Shown: positions 15,179-23,569, counted from the first letter of the stretch. The stretch is DNA of 32,368 nucleotides from SIG588 sp964515215 (GCA_964515215.1 CAZESL010000010.1:1-32368); one strand, 5' to 3'. The notes: generated from the letters alone by a model not told the origin. Made by a program: numbers and translations.

Positions 15179-15772
15179 ATGGAGATAAAACAGTATCAAG
15201 CGGCACTGGAGGCGGTGTTGTTTGCCAGTGGTGAGCCGGTGTCGCTGGAACGCTTGGCGGCGGCGTTGGAAGTGGATACGGAAGACGCGGAACGCTTAGC
15301 AGAAGATCTGGCGCAGGATTACCGTACCCGTGCAGGAGGCCTGATGATCGTGCGCTTGGACGATTGCTATCAGATGTGCACCAAACGGGATTTTGCACCG
15401 TACATTCGCCGCGCCATGGAGATACGCCGTAACACCCCGCTTTCACAAGCGGCTATGGAAGTGCTGGCAATTGTAGCATACAATCAGCCCGTGACCAAAG
15501 CGGTGATCGAACAGGTGCGCGGTGTGGATTGCAGTGCGGTTTTACAAGGGTTACAACTAAAAGGTCTGGTAGAAGAAAAGGGCCGTCTGGAACTGCCCGG
15601 CCGCCCGTTGCTCTACGGTACGACGGTGCATTTTCTGCGTTGTTTCGGCGTTTCCAAACTCGATGAACTGCCGCCGCTTCCGCAAAAGGAAGGCGGGGAA
15701 CAGGTCGAGGTGGAAGAGCCGACGTTGGACGATATGATCCGCGAAAACGAAGAAAACGAGGCGTTATCGTGA
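15179..15772 (+). CDS. scpB: Segregation and condensation protein B
   Basis: Dimeric winged-helix partner of ScpA in the SMC complex, 197 residues. The signature N-T-P-L-S-Q-A-A-M-E-V-L-A-I-V-A-Y-N-Q-P lies near residues 84-103. The second winged helix follows, with G-R-P-L-L-Y-G-T-T (about 141-149), and the tail is acidic. It ends in a GTGA overlap with the DUF2953 gene, so translation is coupled. Confidence 0.97.
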   Translation: MEIKQYQAALEAVLFASGEPVSLERLAAALEVDTEDAERLAEDLAQDYRTRAGGLMIVRLDDCYQMCTKRDFAPYIRRAMEIRRNTPLSQAAMEVLAIVAYNQPVTKAVIEQVRGVDCSAVLQGLQLKGLVEEKGRLELPGRPLLYGTTVHFLRCFGVSKLDELPPLPQKEGGEQVEVEEPTLDDMIRENEENEALS

Positions 15773-16410
15773 TCGCGTTGTATGTTCTGCTTGGTATCCT
15801 TCTGCTTTTGTTGCTTCCGCTCACGGCACGGTTTCGCTTTCAAGGCGAAGGGCATCTTACCGTTCGCTACGCAGGGATACCCGTTTACGTGTATTCTACG
15901 GTGCAAAATGAAGATACCCAAACAAAAACGGTAAAGCGCACGAAGCAAAAGAAGAAAGAGAAGGGCGGAACGGTCAAACGCGTGACAACGCAACTCAAAG
16001 AAGGCGGTGCCGCAGATGTGTTATCTCTGTTGCAAGAGGGAATACGTTTCGTAGAAGGTATCGGTCGCCGTCTGTTTCGGACACTGCATTTCGGACACTG
16101 TTTTGTCGGTGTTCGTCTCGGCGGTAGTGAGGCGGCGGATATTGCCATTCGCTACGGCAAGTTTTCGGGGCCGATCCATTCCGCCCGCAGTGTGTTGTTG
16201 TCGCTGTTGCGGATTCGGCGGCTGGAACTGGTGATGCGACCCGATTTTTTGGCGGAAAAGGATATCGTTACGGCAGATATACGCGTGCGCGCGTGCCCGC
16301 TTCGACTGTTGTGGGTGGCACTGTGTGCGGCGATATCGGGTATGGGTGTGTTATCGCGTTTATCAAATACACAAAGTGAGGATGGTCGAAATGGAAAAGA
16401 AGGTCAGTGA
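15769..16410 (+). CDS. DUF2953 membrane-associated protein
   Basis: A 213-residue protein of unknown function, usually found between scpB and ytfJ in Clostridia. It has an N-terminal hydrophobic helix (3-18), a lysine-rich linker (about 50-72), and a soluble part in which the family's conserved G-x-A-D-A-A-x-x-Y-G-type segment appears as S-E-A-A-D-I-A-I-R-Y-G-K (about 120-131). A further hydrophobic stretch lies near 180-195. It starts with GTG overlapping the scpB stop and overlaps the next gene by 20 bases. In spore formers the neighbours suggest an envelope or spore role; that is inferred. Confidence 0.85.
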   Translation: MIALYVLLGILLLLLLPLTARFRFQGEGHLTVRYAGIPVYVYSTVQNEDTQTKTVKRTKQKKKEKGGTVKRVTTQLKEGGAADVLSLLQEGIRFVEGIGRRLFRTLHFGHCFVGVRLGGSEAADIAIRYGKFSGPIHSARSVLLSLLRIRRLELVMRPDFLAEKDIVTADIRVRACPLRLLWVALCAAISGMGVLSRLSNTQSEDGRNGKEGQ

Positions 16411-16771
16411 GTTGCTCGGTGTAACCATGGATAAAGTAAAGGAAATGGTGGACGTTGATACCGTTATCGGTACCCCCGTTACGGTAGAAGGTGTTACGCT
16501 GATCCCCGTCTCCAAAGTGACCTATGGCTTTGCAGGAGGCGGGTCCGATCTGCCCACCAAAAGCAACAAGGAACTGTTCGGCGGTGGTTCGGGTGCGGGC
16601 ATTACCGTCACTCCGATCGCGTTTATTTCGATACAGGAAGGCCGTGTGAACGTGTTGCCGTTGGTGACGCAACCCAATGCGGTGGATTCTCTGGTGAGTA
16701 AGATTCCCGACGTCTATCATCAGATCTCGTCGGAAATCACCCGCCGCCGCGAAGAAAAAGCGTCGAAGTAA
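16391..16771 (+). CDS. ytfJ: YtfJ/GerW-family sporulation protein
   Basis: A 126-residue protein of the YtfJ (GerW) family, which in Bacillus is made in the forespore and affects germination. Visible marks are the V-I-G-T-P-V-x-V-E-G-V-T-L-I-P-V-S-K-V core (about 26-44), a glycine-rich stretch F-A-G-G-G-S-D (about 48-54), a second G-G-G-S-G-A-G (about 65-71), and the conserved P-I-A-F-I sequence. The ATG at 16391 is chosen because GTGAGG lies 9 bases upstream and the family begins near here; the frame is open further upstream. The family also occurs in genomes without known sporulation, so it does not prove spore formation. Confidence 0.92.
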   Translation: MEKKVSELLGVTMDKVKEMVDVDTVIGTPVTVEGVTLIPVSKVTYGFAGGGSDLPTKSNKELFGGGSGAGITVTPIAFISIQEGRVNVLPLVTQPNAVDSLVSKIPDVYHQISSEITRRREEKASK

Positions 16772-16827
16772 ACACACGGGAATGAATCCTCTGCTTCTCT
16801 CATACGATGTGGAGAAGGGGTGGAGGT

Positions 16828-17961
16828 ATGAAACGGCTGTGTGCAACGTTGTGTGTCCTTTGGTTCACATTGTTTTCTTCGTTTTTTACTGTAAAGGCAG
16901 ATAACATTACAGTTTCGGCGTCCTCGGCAGTACTGATGGATGCGGTAACGGGTGAGGTGCTGTTTGCTAAAGATGCCGATACACCGCGCGCGATGGCGAG
17001 CACGACCAAATTGATGACCGCGTTGATCGCCGCCGAAAACGGCGATTGGTCGCAGACGGTGGAAGTGACGGCTCCGATGGTGGCGGTGGAAGGCACGTCT
17101 TTGGGGCTCCGTGCAGGGGATACGCTGACGCTGTGGGATGCGGTATGCGGTATGCTGCTCAGTTCGGGTAACGATGCCGCAAATGCCGTGGCACTGACAA
17201 TGGCACCCACACCGGCGGATTTTGCCGTGATGATGAATGCTAAGGCAGCCGATCTTGGTATGGTGCACACCACATTCGTTACCCCGTCGGGACTGGATGC
17301 GAAAGAACATCTGTCCACTGCACGGGATATGGCCTTGCTCGGTGCGGCTGTGTTGCAAGATCCCGTTTTGGCGAATATATGCAAGCAAAAAAGTGCCCCC
17401 ATAACCATAAGCGGACGAAAGATAACGGTGACCAACCACAACCGCTTGCTTTCACTGTATCCCGATGCCGTCGGATTGAAAACAGGGTTTACGAAAAAGG
17501 CGGGGCGCTGTTTGGTGTCAGCGGCATCGCGTGACGGACTTACGTTGGTTGCGGTGACGCTGAATGCGCCCGACGATTGGGATGATCACATCCGTTTGTT
17601 TGACTACGGATTTTCCACGTGGTGTTCGCTGACGTTTCCGACGGTGGATCTGCCGCCGTTACCGCTCGTCGGCGGGGTGACAAGTGAAGTGGCTTTACAG
17701 TATGAAGAGCCGATACCGATGACGGTTTTGTCCGAACAAGCAGGGGAACTTACTGCCGTGGTACATCTGCCGCGGTTCGCATTTGCGCCGATCGATGCAG
17801 AAACGGCGGTAGGGAAGATCGAATACCGCTTGCACGGTGAGTGCGTGTGCATCTGTCCCATACAAACGGCGGATGCTGTTGCGGCGTTACCGCCGAAGAG
17901 CCACGGCGTGCGTTTTTGGCAGTGCTTTTACCTGCTTTGGGAAGGATTATTTATTTGTTGA
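16828..17961 (+). CDS. Secreted D-alanyl-D-alanine carboxypeptidase, DacF/DacB-like (S11)
   Basis: Low-molecular-weight penicillin-binding protein of 377 residues. The signal peptide is about 1-25, with a likely cut after V-K-A near residue 24. The three active-site motifs are all canonical: S58-T-T-K61, S113-G-N115 and K218-T-G220, in contrast to the altered motif of the other S11 gene in this window. A C-terminal PBP5-like beta domain (about 265-345) and a final hydrophobic tail suggest membrane attachment. The ATG has TGGAGG upstream; a start 21 bases earlier is less likely. Its place before rluB matches the dacB-(spmAB)-rluB order of Bacillus, with spmAB absent, so a role in spore cortex or general wall maturation is likely. 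Confidence 0.95.
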   Translation: MKRLCATLCVLWFTLFSSFFTVKADNITVSASSAVLMDAVTGEVLFAKDADTPRAMASTTKLMTALIAAENGDWSQTVEVTAPMVAVEGTSLGLRAGDTLTLWDAVCGMLLSSGNDAANAVALTMAPTPADFAVMMNAKAADLGMVHTTFVTPSGLDAKEHLSTARDMALLGAAVLQDPVLANICKQKSAPITISGRKITVTNHNRLLSLYPDAVGLKTGFTKKAGRCLVSAASRDGLTLVAVTLNAPDDWDDHIRLFDYGFSTWCSLTFPTVDLPPLPLVGGVTSEVALQYEEPIPMTVLSEQAGELTAVVHLPRFAFAPIDAETAVGKIEYRLHGECVCICPIQTADAVAALPPKSHGVRFWQCFYLLWEGLFIC

Positions 17962-17977
17962 ATATTGAGGAGTAGTT

Positions 17978-18769
17978 ATGGCTGAGGAACGGTTACAGAA
18001 AATTATAGCGGAACGCGGTGTGGCATCACGCCGCAAAGCGGAAGAATTGATCGCACGAGGCAAAGTAAAAGTGAACGGTCACGTAGCGACGCTCGGCGAC
18101 AAAGCCGATCCGCGGCGGGACGTGATCCTCGTCGGCGGTAAGCGGTTGGCGGCGGCAGAGACGGCGACCTACATCATGTTGAATAAGCCGCGTGGATACG
18201 TCACCACGATGAGCGACGAATTGGGGCGCAAATGTGTGGCGGAACTGGTAGCGAACGCCGGGGTGCGCGTGTATCCCGTAGGACGGTTGGATCGCGATTC
18301 CGAGGGGATGCTGTTGCTGACGAACGACGGTGATTTTGCCAATGCCATTATGCACCCTTCTACCCACGTGCCCAAACGCTATCGTGTGACGGTGCGCGGC
18401 AAGGCGGACGACGCGGCGTTGCAGTCGTTTCGCGACGGCATTGTGTTGGATGGGCGCCGCACCTTGCCTGCCGATATTTCGGTAGTATCGGAAGAACCCC
18501 AGCGTACCGTTTTGGAGATCGTGCTGTACGAGGGGCGCAACCGCCAGATACGCCGTATGTGCGAAGCGTTACAACTGGAAGTCATTCGTCTGCGGCGTAC
18601 CGCTGTCGGTACGGTAAAACTCGGTATGTTGCCCGTTGGAAAATGGCGTTATCTCACACCGAAAGAAGTAAAAACATTGGTGCAGGCGACGGGCGTGCCG
18701 CAAAAGGTGGCGGCAGAGTATATCAAACGGGGGAGTGTGCCGAATGATCCGTATTCTACCAAACGCTGA
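17978..18769 (+). CDS. rluB: 23S rRNA pseudouridine synthase RluB-type
   Basis: RsuA/RluB-family pseudouridine synthase, 263 residues. The N-terminal S4 RNA-binding domain spans about 2-60 (L-Q-K-I-I-A-E-R-G-V-A-S-R-R-K-A-E). The catalytic aspartate is D105 in V-G-R-L-D-R-D-S-E-G. The second motif G-R-N-R-Q-I-R-R-M lies near 190-198. The C-terminus carries an extra ~25-residue basic tail. It starts 16 bases after the carboxypeptidase stop with GAGGAG upstream, and overlaps the following gene by 26 bases. Confidence 0.95.
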   Translation: MAEERLQKIIAERGVASRRKAEELIARGKVKVNGHVATLGDKADPRRDVILVGGKRLAAAETATYIMLNKPRGYVTTMSDELGRKCVAELVANAGVRVYPVGRLDRDSEGMLLLTNDGDFANAIMHPSTHVPKRYRVTVRGKADDAALQSFRDGIVLDGRRTLPADISVVSEEPQRTVLEIVLYEGRNRQIRRMCEALQLEVIRLRRTAVGTVKLGMLPVGKWRYLTPKEVKTLVQATGVPQKVAAEYIKRGSVPNDPYSTKR

Positions 18770-19058
18770 GCGGGACGGCGAATATATCCTGTGGGACGGT
18801 GACGAAGCCTGCGGCAAGGCACTGGCACAGTTCGATGATCGCGTGCATATTTTGTCGGTGGAAGCACCCGATGCCTTATTGGCGGAAGGGATGGTGCGTG
18901 CCGTGCTGAACGCAGGGCGCGTACGTGAGATCGAACAAGCAGTTTGTGCGAATGAGGCACTGTTTCCGTTGCTCCGCCACTTGGAATTCACTCCTTGTGA
19001 CGAAGGCATGACGGTAAGCATCCCCGATTTTTTCTTCCGCGGCTGTAAAGGACACTGA
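18744..19058 (+). CDS. Small GNAT-fold-like protein, function unknown
   Basis: A 104-residue protein. Residues 51-84 (L-A-E-G-M-V-R-A-V-L-N, then C-A-N-E-A-L-F-P-L-L) resemble the C-terminal half of GNAT N-acetyltransferases, where an amphipathic helix is followed by the N-x-x-L-F-P-x-L-x-x-L-x-F segment. The classical acetyl-CoA loop (Q/R-x-x-G-x-G/A) is not evident, so it may be a reduced, non-catalytic relative. The ATG at 18744 has GGGGGAG upstream and lies within the end of rluB, so translation is coupled. It is the last gene of the cluster. The family call is by pattern only. Confidence 0.7.
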   Translation: MIRILPNAERDGEYILWDGDEACGKALAQFDDRVHILSVEAPDALLAEGMVRAVLNAGRVREIEQAVCANEALFPLLRHLEFTPCDEGMTVSIPDFFFRGCKGH

Positions 19059-19064
19059 TGTTCC

Positions 19065-19098
19065 GAGGTTATCCGATTAATGGATAACCTCTTTTTTT
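19065..19098 (+). terminator. Terminator of the M50-scpAB-rluB cluster
   Basis: A perfect 10-bp stem (19065-19074 with 19082-19091, 7-base loop) followed by seven T residues. It lies 6 bases after the last stop. Confidence 0.92.
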
Positions 19099-19168
19099 GG
19101 CGGTGGATACTCTTTGAGTATAATGTATATTTTATCTCGTCTACGGAAAGAAATTTTCGTTTTTTCTG

Positions 19169-19198
19169 TTGACAGGCGAACGGTATTTACTATATAAT
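19169..19198 (+). promoter_or_regulatory. Sigma-A promoter of dockerin gene 1
   Basis: TTGACA (19169-19174), an 18-base spacer and TATAAT (19193-19198), 33 bases before the ATG. Both hexamers are consensus. Confidence 0.85.
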
Positions 19199-19231
19199 GT
19201 AATCATCTTTGTAACGGAAAGGAAGTAGTGT

Positions 19232-22200
19232 ATGAAAAAGCGTATTTTGGCGATCATCCTGTGCGTTTGTCTGCTGGTACCGTTTGTGACAGCGGCGGGC
19301 GGTCAGGTGCTTGCCGAGGAGGAAGAGGCGAAAAAGGAATTCGTCATCCGCGAGTTGAAGGGCCGTGTTTCAGCGGTGCTGAATCTCGAGCAGGGTGGCT
19401 TGCTTTTGACCTCTCCCGAATTTGATTTTGATCCCATTGACGTATCGGGCGCGGAAGGAGCCTACGACTTTAACAGCGTAGCCATTCAGTTTGATACGTA
19501 CATCCAGGGTACCGACTCGTTTGTCGAATTCATGACGAGCGGTGCTCTTTCCGGTCAGCTGGAAGCAACCAGCAGTGGTATGTGCGACGAGGAAGAACTC
19601 GGTGCGAAGCCGGGCAACGTTTTGAAGTTTGCTGCCGGTGAGTGGCGCCGTGTGACGGTTCCGCTGTCGTCTTTCAGCAAGTCGATCGGCGACTTTGACA
19701 GAACGAACTTTAACTTCATTCGTATCTATTTGGAAGGCGGCGGTCCTGCCTATGCCGGTGCTACAGGTACGGTCAAACTCGTAAACTGGTGTATTGTGGA
19801 CTTCTCGGTTCCTGTGGAAGATCGTCCGACCGAGGCAGAACGTCCGCTTGGTGACGGCACCTTCCGTGCCGAAGCTCCCACTTACAAGAAGATGGAGATC
19901 GCCGAAGGCTATGACAACCGCGTGGATGTCTTCGCGGGCTTCAACATGAAAGAGTATTTGGATGCGCACCCCGAGATCGATGTCGGCCAGGGCGATGACA
20001 AGGACTATGCGCCGGTGATCAACTCGCTTTTGGAAAGTCTCGGCGAGAACGGCGGCGGTGCCCTGTTTATTCCGGCAGGTATCTATCCCTGCCGCAGTGA
20101 GATCAACCTGCCTGTCGGTACCACTATTGTTGGTGAGTGGGCAAACCCTGACGAAAACCCCGATATCCGCGGTACCATTTTGGCAGTCTATTGCGGTGCT
20201 AATACGACGAACGGTTCACCGTTTATCAGCATGGATCACCACTCGAAGGTCAATAACATTGCATTCTGGTATCCCGAGCAGACAGCGGATGCGAAGATCC
20301 AGTATCCCCCCACGATCGATATGTACCAGTACACCTTCGTGGAGAACGTGACCTTTGTTAATTCGTTCTTTGCGATCCAGCAGCAGCGCGGTGCCAACTG
20401 CCCGAATGCGTGGAATATCTACGGTACACCGCTCAACATCGGTATCGACTTTGATATGGTCGTGGATATTGCCCGTATTCAGGAGATCCACTTCTCGGCG
20501 GATTACTGGATCAACTCCGGTCTGGCGGGAGCGCCTTCGACGGATGCAGAGATCGAAGCGCTGGAAAACCAGTTGTACGATTACGCGATCGGTATCACGT
20601 TGCGCCGTATCGACTGGTCGTATGTGACGTACTCTGACATTATCGGTTACAACATCGGTCTGTTGTTTGATGAATCCATTGAGGGCAACCTGCCGAACGG
20701 TCAGTGCGTCGGTTTGAATTTCATCAACTGTAAGTACGGTCACTTCTCCTACGGTACGGCCGGCTCGACCGAGTCGATGCTGGACATCACCATGAAGAAC
20801 TGCGAGTACGGTGTGTACATCACCGGTGAGCACGACGGTGCTCTGCGTTACTACAACGCGGACATTCAAGCGACCAAGTACGCGGTGTATCAGGATTCGG
20901 CGTATACCAAATTGACCTTGATGGCGTCCACCGTGCGCGGCGGTCGCGTGTATACCAAGAACGGTAACAACACCTTTATCAACAATAAATTCCAGACGGC
21001 AAAGCCGCACATCGAACTGGATTACGGCACCATCGCCGGTATCGTGATCGGTAACACCGACGGTTGGGGCGATGCGATCGTTTGCAGCAACCCCGGCGGT
21101 TGTACTTACAGTTATGTGGAAACGCCGGTAAAACTGGAACCGTATACCGAAATGACCCGCGAAGAGGCGTACGGTAAAGTCCCCGCTCCCACGAGTGAAA
21201 ACTACCGCATCCCGACCGATATCGATACGACGGGTGAGACGGATGCGACTGTGAAGATCCAGCAGTATTTGACCGAACTCGGCAACCTCGGCGGCGGTAC
21301 GCTGTTCCTGGTGCCCGGTAGATATCGCATCAACGGTACGCTCGCTGTGCCGACGGGTGTGGAATTGCGCGGTGCGGCAGACTTTGCCTCGATCCCGAAA
21401 GCGGTCAACACGATGTTCTTCGTGTACACGCCCGTAGAGGCCGGTAAGAACGAATACACCTCGACCGCTACCGTGACGCTGGCAGAAAACAGCGGTATTC
21501 GCGGTATCATCTTCAACTATCCCGAACAGCACAGCACCTACCGCCCGACCGAAAAGGTGCTCGATCCCGTGGCAACGGCGGAAAACGGTGTTGATACGTT
21601 TGTGCAGTACTACGAGTTCGATTTTATCCCGTATCCCTACACCATCCGCGGTGCAGGTGCCGACGTGTACGTTGTGAACGTGTCGGTGCGTAACGGTTGG
21701 AACGGTATCGACTTTATGACCAACCGTTGCGACAACCACTACGTAGATTATCTCTCCGGTCACTTCTTCAACCGCGGCCTCGTGGTCGGTAATGGTTCGA
21801 CCGGCGGTTACATCCGCAACTTCCAGTTTAACTACAACTCCATCCAGCAGGCTTTGTCTGAGATCTGGAACGGTTTCGGCGGCGAACCTTCCACCCGTGA
21901 GCTCGTTTCCGCGTTCCATCAGCCGATGCAGGCACAGTTCCAGAACAACTCCATCATTCTGCAGCTCGGCTACGTGGAAGATCAGCTTGTGTACAACTGC
22001 TTCAACTATTCTTCTATGATCGGTGTACACCTGATCGACGAAGGCGGCCGTGCGGCGAATGCCCGCATCTTCGGTCACGGCGTGGACTACGGTAACGTTT
22101 CCTTGCAGATCGAAGCGGCGGAAGACGTGGAATTCACCAATATGCAGTTGACCGCGTTCAACCAGTGCGGTGATAACGGCAATACCGGTCGCTGGGCAGT

Positions 22201-23452
22201 TGACCAGGCCAAAAAGCCGATCTACGACATCTGGCTGAAGGATACCTTCGAGGGTGAGATCACCATTACCAACTTCGTGGAATGGGCGCCTACGCCGACG
22301 GCGGGTGTGCGTGTGGACAGCGGTACGTTGAATATGTATAACGCACAGTTCAGCCACACCAAGTCGCACCTGTTTGAACTGAACGGCGACGGCGTGTTGA
22401 ACATCATCGGTTTCTGCTGTGACCGTGAGGACAACCCCGTGCTGGTGGATACCAATCACAAGAATCTGCACATCACCGCCGGCTTCTATTACAGCGAGCC
22501 GACGTTGAACGGCACCCTCGGTACCTACGAGCATCTGTACCAGATCGCGTACCGTTACTCCGTGCCGAAGAACGTTATCTTCACCGAGGATTCCGAGATC
22601 TTGTTTGTCGAGTCTCTTGACACCTATGATCTTACCGAGGATCCCACCTTCGCCGTAAGCGACACGAGATACGGCACGATGCGTCGCGGTGCGATCCGTA
22701 CGCGCTTGCTGGAAAAGGATTATTCGCAGAGCATTATGCTCGGTTACGACAAGTATGCGGAGGAAACGCCCTTTGCACTGGAAAGCGGCAAGAAGAACGA
22801 TCTCTACCGTCTCGAGTGGCGTATCGTCGTGGATAAAATGCGTGACTCCGAGGATAGCGAGATCTGTATGTATCTCACGAACGCTAAGGTCAATATGTCG
22901 ATCCTGTTCACCATCAAACGTGACGGTTCGGTGTACGATCAGACCAACAAGAAGATCGGCACGATCAAGCTCGGTGAGTATTATCGCTTTGCCATTGAGG
23001 TAGATGCCCGTAACGCGAACAGCAAGACGGCGACGGTTTATCTCCTGAACGACGATAGCCGCGTGATAGGAAAGGGCGATACTACGGCTTTGGCGGATAT
23101 CTTCCAGGGCGAAAACACCGTGACCGGTTTCCAACTGTCGTCGATCGCTTTCCCGTACGAAGGTACGTCAGGCACCGAAACGGATCTGTCGCTCGACTAC
23201 TTCTACGTATGCCGCAGTGAGCAGAGCTCCATCGGCCGCAATATCGACCCGAACAGCGTGATGATCGGTGACGTGGACAACAACGGCAAGGTCGATTCGA
23301 CCGACGCGCGTTTGGTGTTGCAGTACGCGGTGAAGAAGATCACTTCGCTTGCGGCACTCGATGCAGCGGACGTGAACAGCGACGGCAAGGTGGATTCCAC
23401 CGATGCCCGCCTGATCCTGCAGTACTCCGTGAAGAAGATCACCTCCTTCTAA
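19232..23452 (+). CDS. Secreted dockerin protein with twin pectate-lyase-3-like beta-helices, copy 1
   Basis: A 1,406-residue secreted protein. A signal peptide (about 1-29, likely cut after V-L-A) is followed by a beta-sandwich-like, possibly carbohydrate-binding module (about 35-195). Two parallel beta-helix units follow, each opening with the pectate-lyase-3/GH28-related cap (GGGALFIPAGIY near 274; GGGTLF...VPTGVELRG near 687). A concanavalin-like module covers about 1130-1335 and a type I dockerin about 1342-1406. The dockerin has two Ca loops of form D-x-D/N-x-x-G-K-V-D-S-T-D-A-R, with S-T at the cohesin-recognition positions in both. It probably acts on or binds polysaccharide as part of a cellulosome-like complex; substrate and catalytic residues are not identified. 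It is the first of three tandem paralogues, with its own promoter and a downstream hairpin. Its last ~670 bp is nearly identical to copy 2, while its middle is nearer copy 3. Confidence 0.9.
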   Translation: MKKRILAIILCVCLLVPFVTAAGGQVLAEEEEAKKEFVIRELKGRVSAVLNLEQGGLLLTSPEFDFDPIDVSGAEGAYDFNSVAIQFDTYIQGTDSFVEFMTSGALSGQLEATSSGMCDEEELGAKPGNVLKFAAGEWRRVTVPLSSFSKSIGDFDRTNFNFIRIYLEGGGPAYAGATGTVKLVNWCIVDFSVPVEDRPTEAERPLGDGTFRAEAPTYKKMEIAEGYDNRVDVFAGFNMKEYLDAHPEIDVGQGDDKDYAPVINSLLESLGENGGGALFIPAGIYPCRSEINLPVGTTIVGEWANPDENPDIRGTILAVYCGANTTNGSPFISMDHHSKVNNIAFWYPEQTADAKIQYPPTIDMYQYTFVENVTFVNSFFAIQQQRGANCPNAWNIYGTPLNIGIDFDMVVDIARIQEIHFSADYWINSGLAGAPSTDAEIEALENQLYDYAIGITLRRIDWSYVTYSDIIGYNIGLLFDESIEGNLPNGQCVGLNFINCKYGHFSYGTAGSTESMLDITMKNCEYGVYITGEHDGALRYYNADIQATKYAVYQDSAYTKLTLMASTVRGGRVYTKNGNNTFINNKFQTAKPHIELDYGTIAGIVIGNTDGWGDAIVCSNPGGCTYSYVETPVKLEPYTEMTREEAYGKVPAPTSENYRIPTDIDTTGETDATVKIQQYLTELGNLGGGTLFLVPGRYRINGTLAVPTGVELRGAADFASIPKAVNTMFFVYTPVEAGKNEYTSTATVTLAENSGIRGIIFNYPEQHSTYRPTEKVLDPVATAENGVDTFVQYYEFDFIPYPYTIRGAGADVYVVNVSVRNGWNGIDFMTNRCDNHYVDYLSGHFFNRGLVVGNGSTGGYIRNFQFNYNSIQQALSEIWNGFGGEPSTRELVSAFHQPMQAQFQNNSIILQLGYVEDQLVYNCFNYSSMIGVHLIDEGGRAANARIFGHGVDYGNVSLQIEAAEDVEFTNMQLTAFNQCGDNGNTGRWAVDQAKKPIYDIWLKDTFEGEITITNFVEWAPTPTAGVRVDSGTLNMYNAQFSHTKSHLFELNGDGVLNIIGFCCDREDNPVLVDTNHKNLHITAGFYYSEPTLNGTLGTYEHLYQIAYRYSVPKNVIFTEDSEILFVESLDTYDLTEDPTFAVSDTRYGTMRRGAIRTRLLEKDYSQSIMLGYDKYAEETPFALESGKKNDLYRLEWRIVVDKMRDSEDSEICMYLTNAKVNMSILFTIKRDGSVYDQTNKKIGTIKLGEYYRFAIEVDARNANSKTATVYLLNDDSRVIGKGDTTALADIFQGENTVTGFQLSSIAFPYEGTSGTETDLSLDYFYVCRSEQSSIGRNIDPNSVMIGDVDNNGKVDSTDARLVLQYAVKKITSLAALDAADVNSDGKVDSTDARLILQYSVKKITSF
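22781..23452 (+). repeat. 3' block of dockerin gene 1, nearly identical to gene 2
   Basis: By eye, this stretch matches 27203-27884 with few differences, including many silent sites. It contains an exact 73-base match (23169-23241 with 27592-27664). It encodes the concanavalin-like module and dockerin. Confidence 0.85.
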
Positions 23453-23473
23453 ATGCGTTTATTCTGAACTGAC

Positions 23474-23511
23474 AATCCTCCGTCGGCAAGGATCCTTGCC
23501 GACGGAGGATT
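23474..23511 (+). terminator. Long palindrome after dockerin gene 1
   Basis: A perfect 19-bp self-complementary palindrome without spacer (arms 23474-23492 and 23493-23511), GC-rich, 21 bases after the stop. Only a weak T stretch follows, so it may act as a terminator or an mRNA 3'-end stabiliser. Confidence 0.75.
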
Positions 23512-23569
23512 TCATTATGTAAAAAATTGTTATAATTATGAAATTTGTTGTCAAAGTTTTTCTTCGATG

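Noticed and set aside
20216..23134. A 972-codon open frame on the minus strand opposite dockerin gene 1
   Set aside because: Similar long antisense frames lie opposite copies 2 and 3 (25899-27365, 29713-32013), as expected from shared codon usage in the sense genes. They lack ribosome sites and recognisable protein character.
23270..23449. Repeated units in the dockerin region as a DNA repeat array or CRISPR
   Set aside because: The repeats are the two Ca-binding halves of a dockerin in one reading frame, without spacers.
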